Below, one piece after another: positions 49,667 to 60,613 of a stretch of DNA of 64,000 nt. The DNA is from JACDCA01 sp040881785 (GTDB lineage: Bacteria; Acidobacteriota; Vicinamibacteria; Vicinamibacterales; 2-12-FULL-66-21). Positions within the stretch are counted from its first letter, which is position 1. Each line of letters starts with the position of its first letter. Position numbers and translations under genes: made by a program. Location of the stretch: the NCBI GenBank assembly GCA_040881785.1, contig JBBECO010000199.1, positions 1-64,000 on the forward strand, read 5' to 3'. A model generated the notes under the pieces. The model worked only from the letters and a program-made list of their open reading frames with translations, had not been told where the DNA came from and ran no database searches.

Positions 49667-50626
49667 TCAGGTGAGTTTCGTCACCCACAAGGGGGAGTCT
49701 TTTCGGGGGAGATCACAAGCTCTGCAGATATCCGGACCGCCGCTTTCGAGGTGTTCGCGCCGCACGCTGCGGTAGAGGTCGTTGTTCCAGATGTCCTTGA
49801 TGGACGACGAATTCATGTCACCCAGGATGGTGTGGCCGTCGAAATCAGCGCAGCAGAGCGAGACCCGGCCATCCCACAGCACCGTGAAGGTCAGCCACGG
49901 CCGGTAGCACGGATAGTTGACGTCGGACTCCTGGTGCAGCGTGCCGCCCCAGTTGTGGAGGTCGGTGATGTGGATCTTGTCGGCGATGCGCCGCCAGTGC
50001 TCGATGAAGGCCTGCTCGTCGGCCGAATTGTTCTGGCGCACGAACGAGAGGATCAGCTTCGGGCGGCGCTTCCCGTACTCCTCACGCAACCGGACGAGCC
50101 GCTCGATGTTGGCGATGACCTTGTCGTACTTCAGGCCGATCCGCGTGGATTCGAACACGTCCTTGCCGGACGCGTCGACGCTGATGTTGATCGCGTCGAG
50201 CCCCGCCTCGATCATCCCGCGCGCGACCTCCTCGGTGATCAGCGACCCGTTGCTGATCATCCCGACCTCGGCGACGCCTTTCTCCTTGGCGTACCGCACC
50301 TTCTCCACGAGCTTCCGGTCGACGAACGGCTCGCCGTAGTTGTGCACCCGGACGTGGGTGATCCCCAACTCCACGCACTCGTCCACGATCTTCTTGAAGA
50401 GGTCCAGGCTCATGATGCCCTGCCGGCGGTGCATCTCGTCGCGCGGGCAGAAGACGCACTTCGCGTTGCAGATGTTCGTGCTCTCGATCTGGACGATCTC
50501 CGGCAGGTTCGGCGCGCGGTCCCGCCCGGTGGCCAGCATCAGCCGCCGGATCGGCTTGGCCTGGCCGCGGAGCACGTCTTCGGCGGCGCGGCGCAGGCGG
50601 GCTTTGATCTTGAACGACTCGGACAT
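49667..50626 (-). CDS. Radical SAM enzyme with SPASM-like C-terminus
   Basis: A 319-residue protein with C53-x3-C57-x2-C60 (CNAKCVFC) and a C-terminal cysteine set (YPCYRPWLTF, SLCCADFDG, CRACDLP). It resembles the third radical SAM/SPASM type found in surface-glycan clusters. The stop lies next to short CTGAA repeats (about 49652-49670). The ATG at 50626 begins the conserved protein. It lies 9 bases downstream of the epimerase gene. Confidence 0.87.
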   Translation of the reverse strand: MSESFKIKARLRRAAEDVLRGQAKPIRRLMLATGRDRAPNLPEIVQIESTNICNAKCVFCPRDEMHRRQGIMSLDLFKKIVDECVELGITHVRVHNYGEPFVDRKLVEKVRYAKEKGVAEVGMISNGSLITEEVARGMIEAGLDAINISVDASGKDVFESTRIGLKYDKVIANIERLVRLREEYGKRRPKLILSFVRQNNSADEQAFIEHWRRIADKIHITDLHNWGGTLHQESDVNYPCYRPWLTFTVLWDGRVSLCCADFDGHTILGDMNSSSIKDIWNNDLYRSVRREHLESGGPDICRACDLPRKDSPLWVTKLT

Positions 50627-50635
50627 TGCGTGGTC

Positions 50636-51598
50636 TTACTGCTGGCGAAAGTACTCGATGACCCGGTCGAGGATCTCGTCGAGCTCGACGGTCGGCGTGT
50701 AGCCGGTCAGCGCCTGGATCTTCGCGATGTTCGGCACGCGGCGCGGCATGTCTTCGAACCCCGACTCGTACGCCTGATCGTACGGGATGCGCACGATCTC
50801 GGAGCTGCTCTCCGTCATCGCCTTGATCTTCTCGGCGAGATCGTTGATCGAGATCTCGCGGCCGTTGCCGATGTTGAACACCTGGCCCACCGCGCGCGGC
50901 TCGTCGATCAGCGACACCAGCGCGCGTACGACGTCGCCGACGTACGTGAAGCTCCGCGACTGGGTGCCGTCACCGAAGACCGTGATCGGCTGCCCGGCCA
51001 GCGCCTGTCGTACGAAGTTCGGAATGACCATCCCGTACTGCCCGGTCTGACGCGGCCCGACGGTGTTGAAGAGCCGCACGACGATGACCGGGAGCTTGCG
51101 TTCCTTCCAGTACGCGAGCGCCAGGAATTCGTCGATCAGCTTGCTGCAGGCATACGCCCAGCGGTGTTTCGAGCTCGGGCCGAGCACGAGGTCGGCGTCT
51201 TCGGAGAACGGCACGTTCGTGCTCTTGCCGTACACCTCCGAGGTCGAGGCGATCACGACCAGCTTCTTCTTCTTGTTCGCGATCTTGAGGACGACCTCCG
51301 TGCCGTGCACGTTGGTCTCGATCGTGTGCACGGGCTGCTCGACGATGAGTTTGACCCCGACCGCCGCCGCGAGGTGCACGACCACATCGGCGCGGTCGAT
51401 GTGCTCGGCCAGCAGTGACTCGTTCTCGACGTCGTCGATGACGTAGTCGAAGCCCGCACGCCCCTTGAGATGCGCGATATTGTCGATGGATCCGGTCGAG
51501 AGGTTGTCGAGCACGAACACCTCGTCGCCGCGTTCCAGGAACGCCTCGGAGAGGTGGGAGCCCACGAACCCGGCTCCACCGGTAATCAACACGTGCAT
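50636..51598 (-). CDS. NAD-dependent sugar epimerase/dehydratase
   Basis: A 320-residue extended SDR. The NAD motif GGAGFVGS is at 7-14, the catalytic Tyr-x3-Lys is in WAYACSK, and the Ser/Thr residue is in ASTSEVYG. It resembles UDP-glucose 4-epimerase or dTDP-glucose 4,6-dehydratase-like enzymes that supply sugar nucleotides. The exact reaction is not clear. The ATG at 51598 is chosen because it begins the Rossmann strand MHVLITGG. A further 102 bases are open upstream but overlap the next gene. Confidence 0.88.
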   Translation of the reverse strand: MHVLITGGAGFVGSHLSEAFLERGDEVFVLDNLSTGSIDNIAHLKGRAGFDYVIDDVENESLLAEHIDRADVVVHLAAAVGVKLIVEQPVHTIETNVHGTEVVLKIANKKKKLVVIASTSEVYGKSTNVPFSEDADLVLGPSSKHRWAYACSKLIDEFLALAYWKERKLPVIVVRLFNTVGPRQTGQYGMVIPNFVRQALAGQPITVFGDGTQSRSFTYVGDVVRALVSLIDEPRAVGQVFNIGNGREISINDLAEKIKAMTESSSEIVRIPYDQAYESGFEDMPRRVPNIAKIQALTGYTPTVELDEILDRVIEYFRQQ

Positions 51599-51602
51599 GA
51601 CA

Positions 51603-53444
51603 TCAACCTGATCCGGCCACACGAGGGTGGCCCTTGTGAGCGAGCGCCAGCACGGCGTCGGCGGCCGCGGCGGCAGCCCGGCCGTTCCCCCGGTCGGCAC
51701 GATCTCCGAGCACGGCCCGGCGTCGCTCGGCTAGCTGCTGGCGGAATTGCTCATCATACAGGATACGATTCAGGAGTGCCGTCACCTCCGCAGGATCCGG
51801 ACTGCCGGCCAGCGCGCCCGCGTCGACGAACGGCGACAGGTTATTGGGCAGTCCGATCACGAGGGCGGGGATGTCGAAGACGGCCGCGTCGAGCGCCACG
51901 GTCGAGTTCACGGTGACGACGGCCCGCGCGATCGAGAGGAGGGCCGCGAGCGACAGCCCCGGCGGCGCGATCCTGATGCCCGGCCGATCGCGGAGGACGT
52001 CGGCGTAGGCGTCCGCCGTTTCGGCGGGATGGGGCTTGATCACGACGACGGCACCCGGTACCGCCGACGCGGCGTCCATGAATCCGCCGAGCACGGCCCG
52101 GGCTTCCTTTTCCTTCGTGGTGATCAGCACCACGGCATCGCCTTCATGCAATTCGAGCTGGCGCCGGAACTGTCGGGTGTCCTCAGGTTCAAGGGCCTCG
52201 ACGTCGCGACGCAGCTCGTCGAGCCGCGCGCTGCCGGTCACCTCCACGGCCTCGGCGGGGAAGTGCCCGCGCTCCCTGAGATGCGAGGCCGCGTAGCGAT
52301 CGAAGACGAGTGTGCGGGTCGGGCGAGGAAACGGAGGTGTCAGACCCGGCTCCATCTCGTCGGGCTCGTGCCGGTAGTTGAGCCAGTGCCGATAGATGAA
52401 ACCGTGCTGCGCGCCAATCGAGGGGATGCTACGCCGTCTCGCCTCGAGCACGAGCGCCCGTCCCCATCCCCCGGCTTCCGCATACGTCAGCACGGCAGCG
52501 GGCCGCAGCGCGTCGAGCGCCGCCGCCGCTTCATCCATGGCGCGGACCGACCATGGCCACTGGAGCCACGCCACCCCGGCGAGCTGCTCGCGGATCAGGG
52601 GCCAGCAATCGATGCCCTGGATGACGGCCGCGGCGCGCAGCGACGGTGCGTGCGTCAGCGTTCGAAAGTTGGCGTGGCGCCGGCGCCACACCGCCTGCGA
52701 AGCGCGCAGCGCGCCGGGCGGCGCGAACCGTTCCACCGGCGTGACCGAGCCGGGCTCGCTTCGCGACGGCGTGCGGCGCCGCGCCGTCCGGAAGTTCGTG
52801 GACGGGCCGACGCCGACCAGGCCGACGCGTTGTGCGCCGGCGCGCTGCTCGAGTGCGTCGAGGATCGGACCGATGTACGACTCGGCCGAGCCGTCATCGC
52901 CGCCCGCGCGCCAGAACGCCCGATGGATGAATGCCGCGACGGTGGTGTCGCCACGCGGCCCCGGCGTTCCGCGGTACCGGTCCGCGGCGAGCCGGGCGGA
53001 GAGTGTCAGCGCGCGCGCGCGCAGGTCGAGCCGCGCGAGGCGGGTCCACCACACGGCCGCAGAGATCCGCGCGTCGCCCCCGATGCCATGCGACGCGGCC
53101 ACGAGCGGACCGAGATGGCGGACGACTGGCGAGTCAGACGTGACCCGCATGTCGAGCGGACGCTCGCGCGCGACGAGCGTCTGGAGCGCGGCGAGTGCCC
53201 GATAGATGTCGAGGATGACCTGCTCCTTGTGCAGGTAGATCTCGGTGAACCACCAGAGCGAGTCGTCGCGGATCGTGAAGCGCGCGCGGAACGGGGCGCC
53301 GTCCACGGGCAGGTTCCGCAGTCCCTTGATCCAGCGGTAGGCGGCTTCGTGCGCCAGTTCCTCCGCCGCGGCGTCGAGGTACGTCCGCAGCGCCACGCGG
53401 CGCGAGCCGGTCGACGTGCGGATGCGCACCTCGGCGTCGATCAT
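51603..53444 (-). CDS. Large GT-B-like surface carbohydrate biosynthesis protein
   Basis: A 613-residue soluble protein. Its C-terminal half (about 300-600) has a GT-B pattern: IPSIGAQHGFIYRHWLNYRH, the VVVIKPHPAETADAYADVL strand-loop, VTVNSTVALDAAVFDIPALVIG, seen in capsule and CDP-glycerol-type transferases (KPHP and NST motifs). The N-terminal half (1-290) is unrecognised. It probably polymerises or attaches a surface glycan component. It overlaps the GT9 gene by four bases. Confidence 0.7.
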   Translation of the reverse strand: MIDAEVRIRTSTGSRRVALRTYLDAAAEELAHEAAYRWIKGLRNLPVDGAPFRARFTIRDDSLWWFTEIYLHKEQVILDIYRALAALQTLVARERPLDMRVTSDSPVVRHLGPLVAASHGIGGDARISAAVWWTRLARLDLRARALTLSARLAADRYRGTPGPRGDTTVAAFIHRAFWRAGGDDGSAESYIGPILDALEQRAGAQRVGLVGVGPSTNFRTARRRTPSRSEPGSVTPVERFAPPGALRASQAVWRRRHANFRTLTHAPSLRAAAVIQGIDCWPLIREQLAGVAWLQWPWSVRAMDEAAAALDALRPAAVLTYAEAGGWGRALVLEARRRSIPSIGAQHGFIYRHWLNYRHEPDEMEPGLTPPFPRPTRTLVFDRYAASHLRERGHFPAEAVEVTGSARLDELRRDVEALEPEDTRQFRRQLELHEGDAVVLITTKEKEARAVLGGFMDAASAVPGAVVVIKPHPAETADAYADVLRDRPGIRIAPPGLSLAALLSIARAVVTVNSTVALDAAVFDIPALVIGLPNNLSPFVDAGALAGSPDPAEVTALLNRILYDEQFRQQLAERRRAVLGDRADRGNGRAAAAAADAVLALAHKGHPRVAGSG

Positions 53445-54625
53445 GCCGGCGCACTCACCGATCGCTCACCGCCCGCATCGAGAATTGAGACCGCGGCCTC
53501 GAAGACCCGGTCCGGCGTGACGAGCGCGAGGCAGTCGGGCATGTGACCGGTACACCGGGCGGGAGGCAGGCGGATGCGGTTGCACGGCGCGCACGGCAGG
53601 TCCACCCGGATGACGCGATCCTGCGGTCCGCGTGGCGCGTACCGCCGCGGATCGGACGGTCCGAAGACCGCGACGATCGGCGTCCCGACGGCCGCGGCCA
53701 GGTGCATCGGACCGGTATCGCCGGTGACCACCAGGTCGCAGCGCTCCAGGACGGCCGCGACCAGCAACAGGCTCGCGAGGCCCGAGACGTCCACGACCCG
53801 TTCGGCGGGCAGTGCGCGCTTGACGGCCTCGACGAGCGGAGCGTCGCCGGGTCCGCCCGTCAGCACGATCGTCGCGTCGCGCTGGTCGACGAGGTCCCGC
53901 GCCACCGCAGCGAAGCGCTGCGGGTCCCATTGCTTGACCGCACGACCGCCGGCGACGTGCATCGCAATCAGAGGACGTGTGCGGCCCGCGAGCCGCGCGG
54001 AGGCTTCCCGGCGTTGCGCCTCGGGGATCGCCAGCCGCGCCTCCCCGCCGCCGCTCGCCGGTGCGCCGAGGACCGCCTGCACGAGGCGGCGGGCGTTGTC
54101 GACCGTATGGTCGGCCGGTTGGTACTCGAGCGCCTGGTCGAGCAGCGCGCCGCCGCCGGCGCTGCCGTAGCCCGCCGTCCAGCGCGCCCCGGCGAGCGCG
54201 AGCATCGCGTTGCTCCTGACGTCCGGCTCGAAATTGATCGCCATGTCGTAGCGGCGGCTGCGCCAGCCGAACGCCGTCCTGGCGAGCGCCTGCATGGTCG
54301 CGCCGTTGCCGTCCCGCGCGAGCCACGGCGCGTCCACCACGAGCACGCGGGAGACGGCGGGGATCGCCTGCGCGATGTCCGCGTTCCAGCTCCCCACGAC
54401 GAGATCGATGTCTGCGTCGCGCGCCGCGGCGCGTACGTCGGCAATCGCCGGAAGCGCCATCAGCAGGTCGCCGATCCGTTCGAGCCGGAGCAGCAGGATC
54501 CGCGCCGGCGCGGCCGGCCGGCGCCGGCGCCTGAAGGGCCACGTCAGCGCGGCCAGCGCCGTGAGCGCCGCGTCGCCAGCCGAGACGAGCGCCCGCTCAC
54601 GCGGATCGTAAATCTGTAGTGTCAA
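53441..54625 (-). CDS. Glycosyltransferase family 9 (heptosyltransferase-like)
   Basis: A 394-residue GT-B protein: ILLLRLERIGDLLMALPAIA near the N-terminus, MAINFEPDVRSNAMLALAGA, HVAGGRAVKQWDPQRFAAVA and VTGDTGPMHLAAAVGTPIVAVFGPSDPRRY, the last being the GT9 sugar-nucleotide site. A conserved CAPCNRIRLPPARC cysteine motif is present. Such enzymes add heptose or a related sugar to a lipopolysaccharide core. The likely start is TTG at 54625, next to a heptad array, with no clear ribosome binding site. Confidence 0.87.
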   Translation of the reverse strand: MTLQIYDPRERALVSAGDAALTALAALTWPFRRRRRPAAPARILLLRLERIGDLLMALPAIADVRAAARDADIDLVVGSWNADIAQAIPAVSRVLVVDAPWLARDGNGATMQALARTAFGWRSRRYDMAINFEPDVRSNAMLALAGARWTAGYGSAGGGALLDQALEYQPADHTVDNARRLVQAVLGAPASGGGEARLAIPEAQRREASARLAGRTRPLIAMHVAGGRAVKQWDPQRFAAVARDLVDQRDATIVLTGGPGDAPLVEAVKRALPAERVVDVSGLASLLLVAAVLERCDLVVTGDTGPMHLAAAVGTPIVAVFGPSDPRRYAPRGPQDRVIRVDLPCAPCNRIRLPPARCTGHMPDCLALVTPDRVFEAAVSILDAGGERSVSAPA

Positions 54626-54642
54626 AACATGAGTGTCCGTAG

Positions 54643-54769
54643 TCGGTAATCGGTACTCGGTAGTTCGGTGTGCGCCAATCGATGCTTATGGGGGCTGCGG
54701 CCAGCCTCAAACCCCCAGCATCAAGTATCGAACCTCGAATACCGGGTACACCGAACACCGAGCACCGAG
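54643..54769. repeat. Mirrored heptad array between two glycan genes
   Basis: The left part has words TCGGTAA (54643), TCGGTAC (54650), TCGGTAG (54657) and TCGGTGT (54665). The right part has TATCGAA (54726), CCTCGAA (54733), TACCGGG (54740), CACCGAA (54749), CACCGAG (54756) and CACCGAG (54763). TCGGT and ACCGA are complements, so the two parts can pair across a spacer of about 55 bases that includes a GGGGGCTG/CAGCCTC... region. It fills the gap between the GT9 gene (start 54625) and the stop of the next gene (54772). Confidence 0.7.
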
Positions 54770-54771
54770 CG

Positions 54772-57279
54772 CTATTTTATCGTCACGCGATCGAGCATGA
54801 CGCCGAGGTCGCGGTCATCCGGGGAGCCCAGGACCTTCGCCGGGTTCCACATGGTCGTGACCAGTCGAAGCTCCACGGGCTCGCTGGCCGCGGCGGCGCG
54901 AGCGGCCAGCTCCGGCGGCACGGCGAGCGTGTAGGGACGGACGTCGCCGTCCACCTCGATGCGGCCCAGTAACTGGTTGTGCAGGAAGACCTGCACCATC
55001 GCCGGCGGCGCAGCCGGAGGCCGCCCGCCATCACCCATCACGAGTGTCACCTCCCGCGCTCCCGCCGGCATCGTCGTCACCGTGACCGCCGAGGCCGCGC
55101 CGGTCCACCGGAACGTGCGACCCTCGGACGCTTCCTTTGCCCGGAACCTGACGACGTGCAGGTCGTCCTTCGTGCCGACATCGAGATCGAACCACATGTC
55201 GCTGCGCGGCACGGGCGGGGTGAATTCGTAGACGCCGTACTGGAACTCCTTCTGCCGAACCGCGCGCGGAAAGGCGTTCAACGCCGATTGGTACTCCGGC
55301 ACCTGATATTGATCGCTCCAGATCGCGCGGACGCCATAGCTGTGGGAGAGCAGGTCGGTGCCCCCGCCGCCCAGGAAGAGCACACGGTCGTACCGGGTCT
55401 CCGCCCAGGCGATGAAGGCCGCGAACGTGGCCTTGTCCGGCCTGGCGGAGTCGAGGACCAGGACGTTGCGCGCGTAGATGTAGGCGAGGGGAAGACCGAA
55501 CACGTGCGTATCGCCGCCGGCGTCCCGCGATTCGACGATCACCAGATCGCGATCGCCGAACTGCGCCGCGAGCGCCTCGATTCTCGGGATGAGGCCCGCG
55601 TATTCGATGTGGTCGGCGACCGGCGCGCTGGCGCGGACGTAATGCACCGCGAGCAGCGCGAGGAACACGCCGCCGATCAGCGGACGGACCACTCGCGCGC
55701 GCCACCCGACGCCGCCCCCACCGACCGCCGCGGCTGCCGCCAGCAGCATCGTCCCGGGAAGGATCACCGCGAGGAAGCGCCGGGCCGTCCAGAAGTGCTC
55801 CGGCACGATACGAAGCTTGTAAAACGTGAAGAATCCGAACACGGCGATCAGGACGAAGAACACGGGCGACCGCCAGAACGCCCGCTTCGCAAAGAGGGCG
55901 TATCCGATCAACGCCGCCAGCACGGCCGGCACGGTTACGTAGAAGTTCGCGAAGGTCCTGAAGGCGTAGGCGTCGTAATCGGTGAGCCGCCCGGACGGGT
56001 GTCGCAGCAGCAGCGCGTACCCCGCGGCGATCGCGACGATCATCGCGATGGCGATCGGCGCAACGTTCGTGATCGTCTGGCGGATCGCCGGACGGCGTGA
56101 CGTGGCGGCGAGCAGCAGCCCCGCCGTCACAGCCACCAGGACGAGCGCGGCGTGCTGCCACAGCGGCATGTTGCCGATGAAGTCGAGCGGCCGGTACATG
56201 TACGCCTCGAGCGGTCCCGCCAGGTAGAACGCTGCGGGAATAGACACCGCCAGCCACCCGGCGACGGTCTCCCACCGGAGGCGCTGTCCTGCGAACAGGC
56301 CGAGGGTCAGTCCCCCGGCGACGGCGGCGATCACGAGCACCGCGTCGAATCGCAGGAACAGGAGCAATCCGACCAGGATGCCGGCGACGGGCGCGAAGAA
56401 ACGATCCCCGCCCGCGTGCGACCGTGCGAGCGCCAGCACCGCGGCGAACGTGAAGGCCTGCATCATCACTTCCGAGTTCGGATAGCGGGCAAACCAGACC
56501 TGGATGACGTTCAAGGCCAGCAGCGCCGCGCCGGCCGCCGCGGCGGTCTGGCCGAACAGGTACCGTCCGGCGAAAAAGACGGCCACAACACCCAGCATCG
56601 CCAGCACGGGCGTCGTCCGGCGCACGCCGGTCAGGCCATCGATGCCGTACCCGACGGCCAGCGCAGCAGGAAACAGATGGGGAAACTGGCCGACGACGGT
56701 GCCGGCGTCCGGATCCTTGATGAAGAACCCCATGAAGCGGCTGCCGTAGTAATCGGTGCGCGGCTGCCCGTCCGGGCGCGCGTGCCGCGGGTAGAAGAGG
56801 TCGCGGTAGGGCGCCGGCACAGCGGCCACGACAGGATCGCGGACGACGTACGCGCCGCGTTGCGCGATCTGCACCCCCTCGTTCACATAGGTGCCGGGGT
56901 CCTTGCCCGCGATGATGTACTCGGCGCCGGGGAAGAAGCGGATGAGGCAGAGTGCCACGAGCGCCAGCGGGACGAGGACCGCCAGGCGGGGCCGCGGCGC
57001 CGCCGCGAACCGCAGTCGCGAGCGCCAGAGGACGACAGGCACCGCGGCGATCAGCACCTGCGCGGCGATCAGGTATTCGAACCGGTACCGTCCGATCGAG
57101 GTGAGCGCCACGACGATGATCAGGGCGGTCGCGAGACTGAGGATGACCTGCCAGAAGACGCGTTCCCCGGCGTCGAGCGCTTCCCGCTGCTCGCGGTCCA
57201 TGATCGGCGCGCGATAGAGGGCCGCACCCGGCAGCCATCCCACGATGAGCAGAGCCGCGAGCTGCAGCGGAACCGGCAT
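54772..57279 (-). CDS. Very large integral membrane protein, GT39-like
   Basis: An 835-residue protein with about 13-15 membrane helices (1-560) and a C-terminal periplasmic region of about 250 residues. An early loop GKDPGTYVNEGVQIAQRG stands where PMT-like enzymes carry their acidic motif, followed by YYGSRFMGFFI. It probably acts on lipid-linked sugars. The C-terminal domain (RWTGAASAVTVTTMPAGARE, QVFLHNQLLGRIEVDG) looks like a beta-sandwich carbohydrate-binding or GT-accessory module. The start at 57279 is preferred; it is 5 bases downstream of the DegT gene. Confidence 0.75.
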   Translation of the reverse strand: MPVPLQLAALLIVGWLPGAALYRAPIMDREQREALDAGERVFWQVILSLATALIIVVALTSIGRYRFEYLIAAQVLIAAVPVVLWRSRLRFAAAPRPRLAVLVPLALVALCLIRFFPGAEYIIAGKDPGTYVNEGVQIAQRGAYVVRDPVVAAVPAPYRDLFYPRHARPDGQPRTDYYGSRFMGFFIKDPDAGTVVGQFPHLFPAALAVGYGIDGLTGVRRTTPVLAMLGVVAVFFAGRYLFGQTAAAAGAALLALNVIQVWFARYPNSEVMMQAFTFAAVLALARSHAGGDRFFAPVAGILVGLLLFLRFDAVLVIAAVAGGLTLGLFAGQRLRWETVAGWLAVSIPAAFYLAGPLEAYMYRPLDFIGNMPLWQHAALVLVAVTAGLLLAATSRRPAIRQTITNVAPIAIAMIVAIAAGYALLLRHPSGRLTDYDAYAFRTFANFYVTVPAVLAALIGYALFAKRAFWRSPVFFVLIAVFGFFTFYKLRIVPEHFWTARRFLAVILPGTMLLAAAAAVGGGGVGWRARVVRPLIGGVFLALLAVHYVRASAPVADHIEYAGLIPRIEALAAQFGDRDLVIVESRDAGGDTHVFGLPLAYIYARNVLVLDSARPDKATFAAFIAWAETRYDRVLFLGGGGTDLLSHSYGVRAIWSDQYQVPEYQSALNAFPRAVRQKEFQYGVYEFTPPVPRSDMWFDLDVGTKDDLHVVRFRAKEASEGRTFRWTGAASAVTVTTMPAGAREVTLVMGDGGRPPAAPPAMVQVFLHNQLLGRIEVDGDVRPYTLAVPPELAARAAAASEPVELRLVTTMWNPAKVLGSPDDRDLGVMLDRVTIK

Positions 57280-57284
57280 GTCGG

Positions 57285-58360
<1,076 letters not shown>

Positions 58361-58364
<4 letters not shown>

Positions 58365-59368
58365 GACGGGTCCTCGAGGTACTTCGGCAGATGCGCGCGG
58401 TAGTACTCGATCGTTCGGCGGAAGCCCTCGCGGAGCGGCACCTGCGCGTGCCAGCCGACCGTCCTCTGGAATTTGGTCGAATCGGAATAGAAGCTGCCGA
58501 TGTCGATGGCCTTCTTGTCCGCGGGCCACTCCACGAAGCGGACGCTGCCGGATCCAGCCGTCTGGATCAGGAGCTGCACGAGCTCGCGATGGCTGATCGG
58601 TTCGGTCCCGCCGACATTGAAGACGTCGCCGTTGACGGCGTCGCTCGCCCCGGCGCGCAGGAACGCGTCCACGACATCGTCCACGAAGACGAAGTCGCGG
58701 AGCTGCGAGCCGTCTCCGTACACCTGGATCTCCCTGCCCTCGACCGCGAGTCGGATGAACCAGCCGATGAACCCCTGGCGGTTGTGCTTCATCAGCTGGC
58801 GGGGCCCATAGACGTTGGTGAGGCGCAGCGAGCAGGCGCGCACACCAAAGACGTTGTTGTACACCAGGTGGTAATACTCGCCCGCGGCCTTGTTGATGCC
58901 GTTGATGTCGGCCGGCCGCACCAGATGGCTCTCATCGACCGGCAGCGTGGCCGGCTTCCCGTAGACCTGCCGCGTGCCCGCGTACACGACTTTGGTGGCC
59001 GGATTGTGCCGCCGGCACGCCTCGAGCAGCGTCAGCTGCGCCCGGCAGTTGATCTCGAGGTCCGTGTCGGGGTCGCGCATGCTGTCGATGTGACTCACCT
59101 GGCCGGCGAGGTTGAAAATCACCTCGCGATCGCGAACGAGGTGATTCATCGTGCTCTGCTGCCGGACGTCGGCGACGTTGACGCGCAGACGGTCCTCGAT
59201 CCCGGCGATGTTGAACAGGTGGCCGCCGTAGTCGGGGATCAGGGAATCCACGAGCAGCACGTCGGCATCCAGATCGACCAACGCGCGCGCGAGGTTGCTC
59301 CCGATGAACCCCAACCCGCCCGTGATCAGGATGCGCCTGCCGCGATAGAAGTCGTAAGGGGCGTTCAA
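58361..59368 (-). CDS. NAD-dependent sugar-nucleotide epimerase/dehydratase
   Basis: A 335-residue extended SDR with GGLGFIGS at the N-terminus, VIFNLAGQVSHIDS, and TRQVYGKP. At the YxxxK position it has NGINKAAGEYYHLVY, where the active Tyr is replaced by Asn (N-x3-K-like), as in some specialised sugar epimerases. It is probably a CDP- or UDP-sugar 4-epimerase. The only sensible start is TTG at 59368 (AACGCCCCTTAC follows) with no strong ribosome binding site, so the N-terminus is uncertain. Confidence 0.82.
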
Positions 59369-59381
59369 GTAAGCCGTATTG

Positions 59382-60611
59382 TTAGCGGCGCGTGGACGTG
59401 AAGGCAAGGGCGTGCTGATACGCCGCCTCGAACTGGCGGGCGGTCTGCGCCCAGCCGAACTGGCGTTCGACCAGTACCCGCGCGGCGGCGCCGATCCGCT
59501 CGCGCCCCTCCGGATCCGCGCCAAGCCGCCGGATGGCCGCCGCGAGGGCGGCGACGTCGCGCTCGGCCACCACCGCGGCGGTGACGTCGTCTTCGACGAT
59601 GGCGCCGATGCCGCCGGCATCCGTCGTCACCAGCGGCGTGCCGCTGGCGAGCGCCTCCATGACGACATTCGGCAGGCCGTCGACGTTGCCCGAGTCGTCA
59701 CGCACCGATGGCGTCACGATGATGTCGGCTGCCGAGAACAGGTCCGCGACCTCGTCCTGCGCGCGGTTGCCCAGAAAGCGGACCCGGTCGAGGACGCCCC
59801 GGCCGCGCGCGCGCTGCTCGAGCTCCCCGCGCAGCGAACCGTCGCCTGCCAGGGCGAGGCGTGCCCCTGGAAGGTCCGCGAGCGCGTCGATGAGGTACTC
59901 GAAGCCCTTCTTTCGCACGAGGCGTCCGGCCGCCGCGATCAGCAGCGTGCGGCCCTCAGCCCCGAGCTGCTCGCGACGCGCGAGTCGAGCTTCAGGGTCG
60001 GGCCCGAACCGTCCCGTATCGACGCCGTAGGGGACGACGCCGGTGCGGTCCGGGTCTGCGCCCATCGCGATCGCCCGCACCGCGAGATCGGCGCTGCACG
60101 CCGTGACGAAGCCGGCCCTGCGAAAGGCCGCACGCGCGGCCACACGCGCGGCCCAGACACGTTCGGCCACGAACAGGTCCGAACCGTGGAGGCTGATCAC
60201 GAGCGGCAGGCCAGGTGCCGCCATCGCGGCGGTCACCCCACCGGGCACGACCCAGTGGCCGTGAATGAGGGACGCGTTGAACGTCCGCGCGACCCGGCGA
60301 GCCGTCCACCAGCCGGCGGCCAGCGCGAACGGCACCGCGGCGTAGGCCGCGCCGCGCACGCGCACGTCGGCATGCATGGATTCGGCATAGCCGAAGACGT
60401 TCAGCGACCGGAGCGGCGCGTACTTGTAGAAGTGAAAGTGCACACCCCGATCGACGCGGGGCCGGTCGATCGCCGGGTGCCACGGGGCGACGACGTGGAC
60501 TTCGTGTCCGCGCGCGGCGACCGACGTGGCGATCGGCTCCATGAACGTCCCGACGCTGTCCCCCGGGAAGCGGGGATATGACGAGGTCACCATGACGACG
60601 ACGAGCGACAC
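59382..60611 (-). CDS. Glycosyltransferase family 4
   Basis: A 409-residue GT-B protein. The N-terminal half has VTSSYPRFPGDSVGTFMEP, LIHGHWVVPGGVTA and SLHGSDLFVAERV. The C-terminal half has AAGRLVRKKGFEYLIDALAD, LALAGDGSLRGELEQRA, then the GLPNVVMEALASGTPLVTTD nucleotide-sugar motif. The GTG at 60611 is favoured because GAGG lies about 6 bases upstream and it falls 2 bases after the previous stop. A longer Ala-rich start is possible. Confidence 0.92.
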   Translation of the reverse strand: MSLVVVMVTSSYPRFPGDSVGTFMEPIATSVAARGHEVHVVAPWHPAIDRPRVDRGVHFHFYKYAPLRSLNVFGYAESMHADVRVRGAAYAAVPFALAAGWWTARRVARTFNASLIHGHWVVPGGVTAAMAAPGLPLVISLHGSDLFVAERVWAARVAARAAFRRAGFVTACSADLAVRAIAMGADPDRTGVVPYGVDTGRFGPDPEARLARREQLGAEGRTLLIAAAGRLVRKKGFEYLIDALADLPGARLALAGDGSLRGELEQRARGRGVLDRVRFLGNRAQDEVADLFSAADIIVTPSVRDDSGNVDGLPNVVMEALASGTPLVTTDAGGIGAIVEDDVTAAVVAERDVAALAAAIRRLGADPEGRERIGAAARVLVERQFGWAQTARQFEAAYQHALAFTSTRR

Positions 60612-60613
60612 GG

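Noticed and set aside
51747..53546. Plus-strand open frame of about 600 codons opposite the GT-B-like gene
   Set aside because: Arg/Gly/His-rich sequence with no conserved motif; the opposite strand carries the GT-B motifs.
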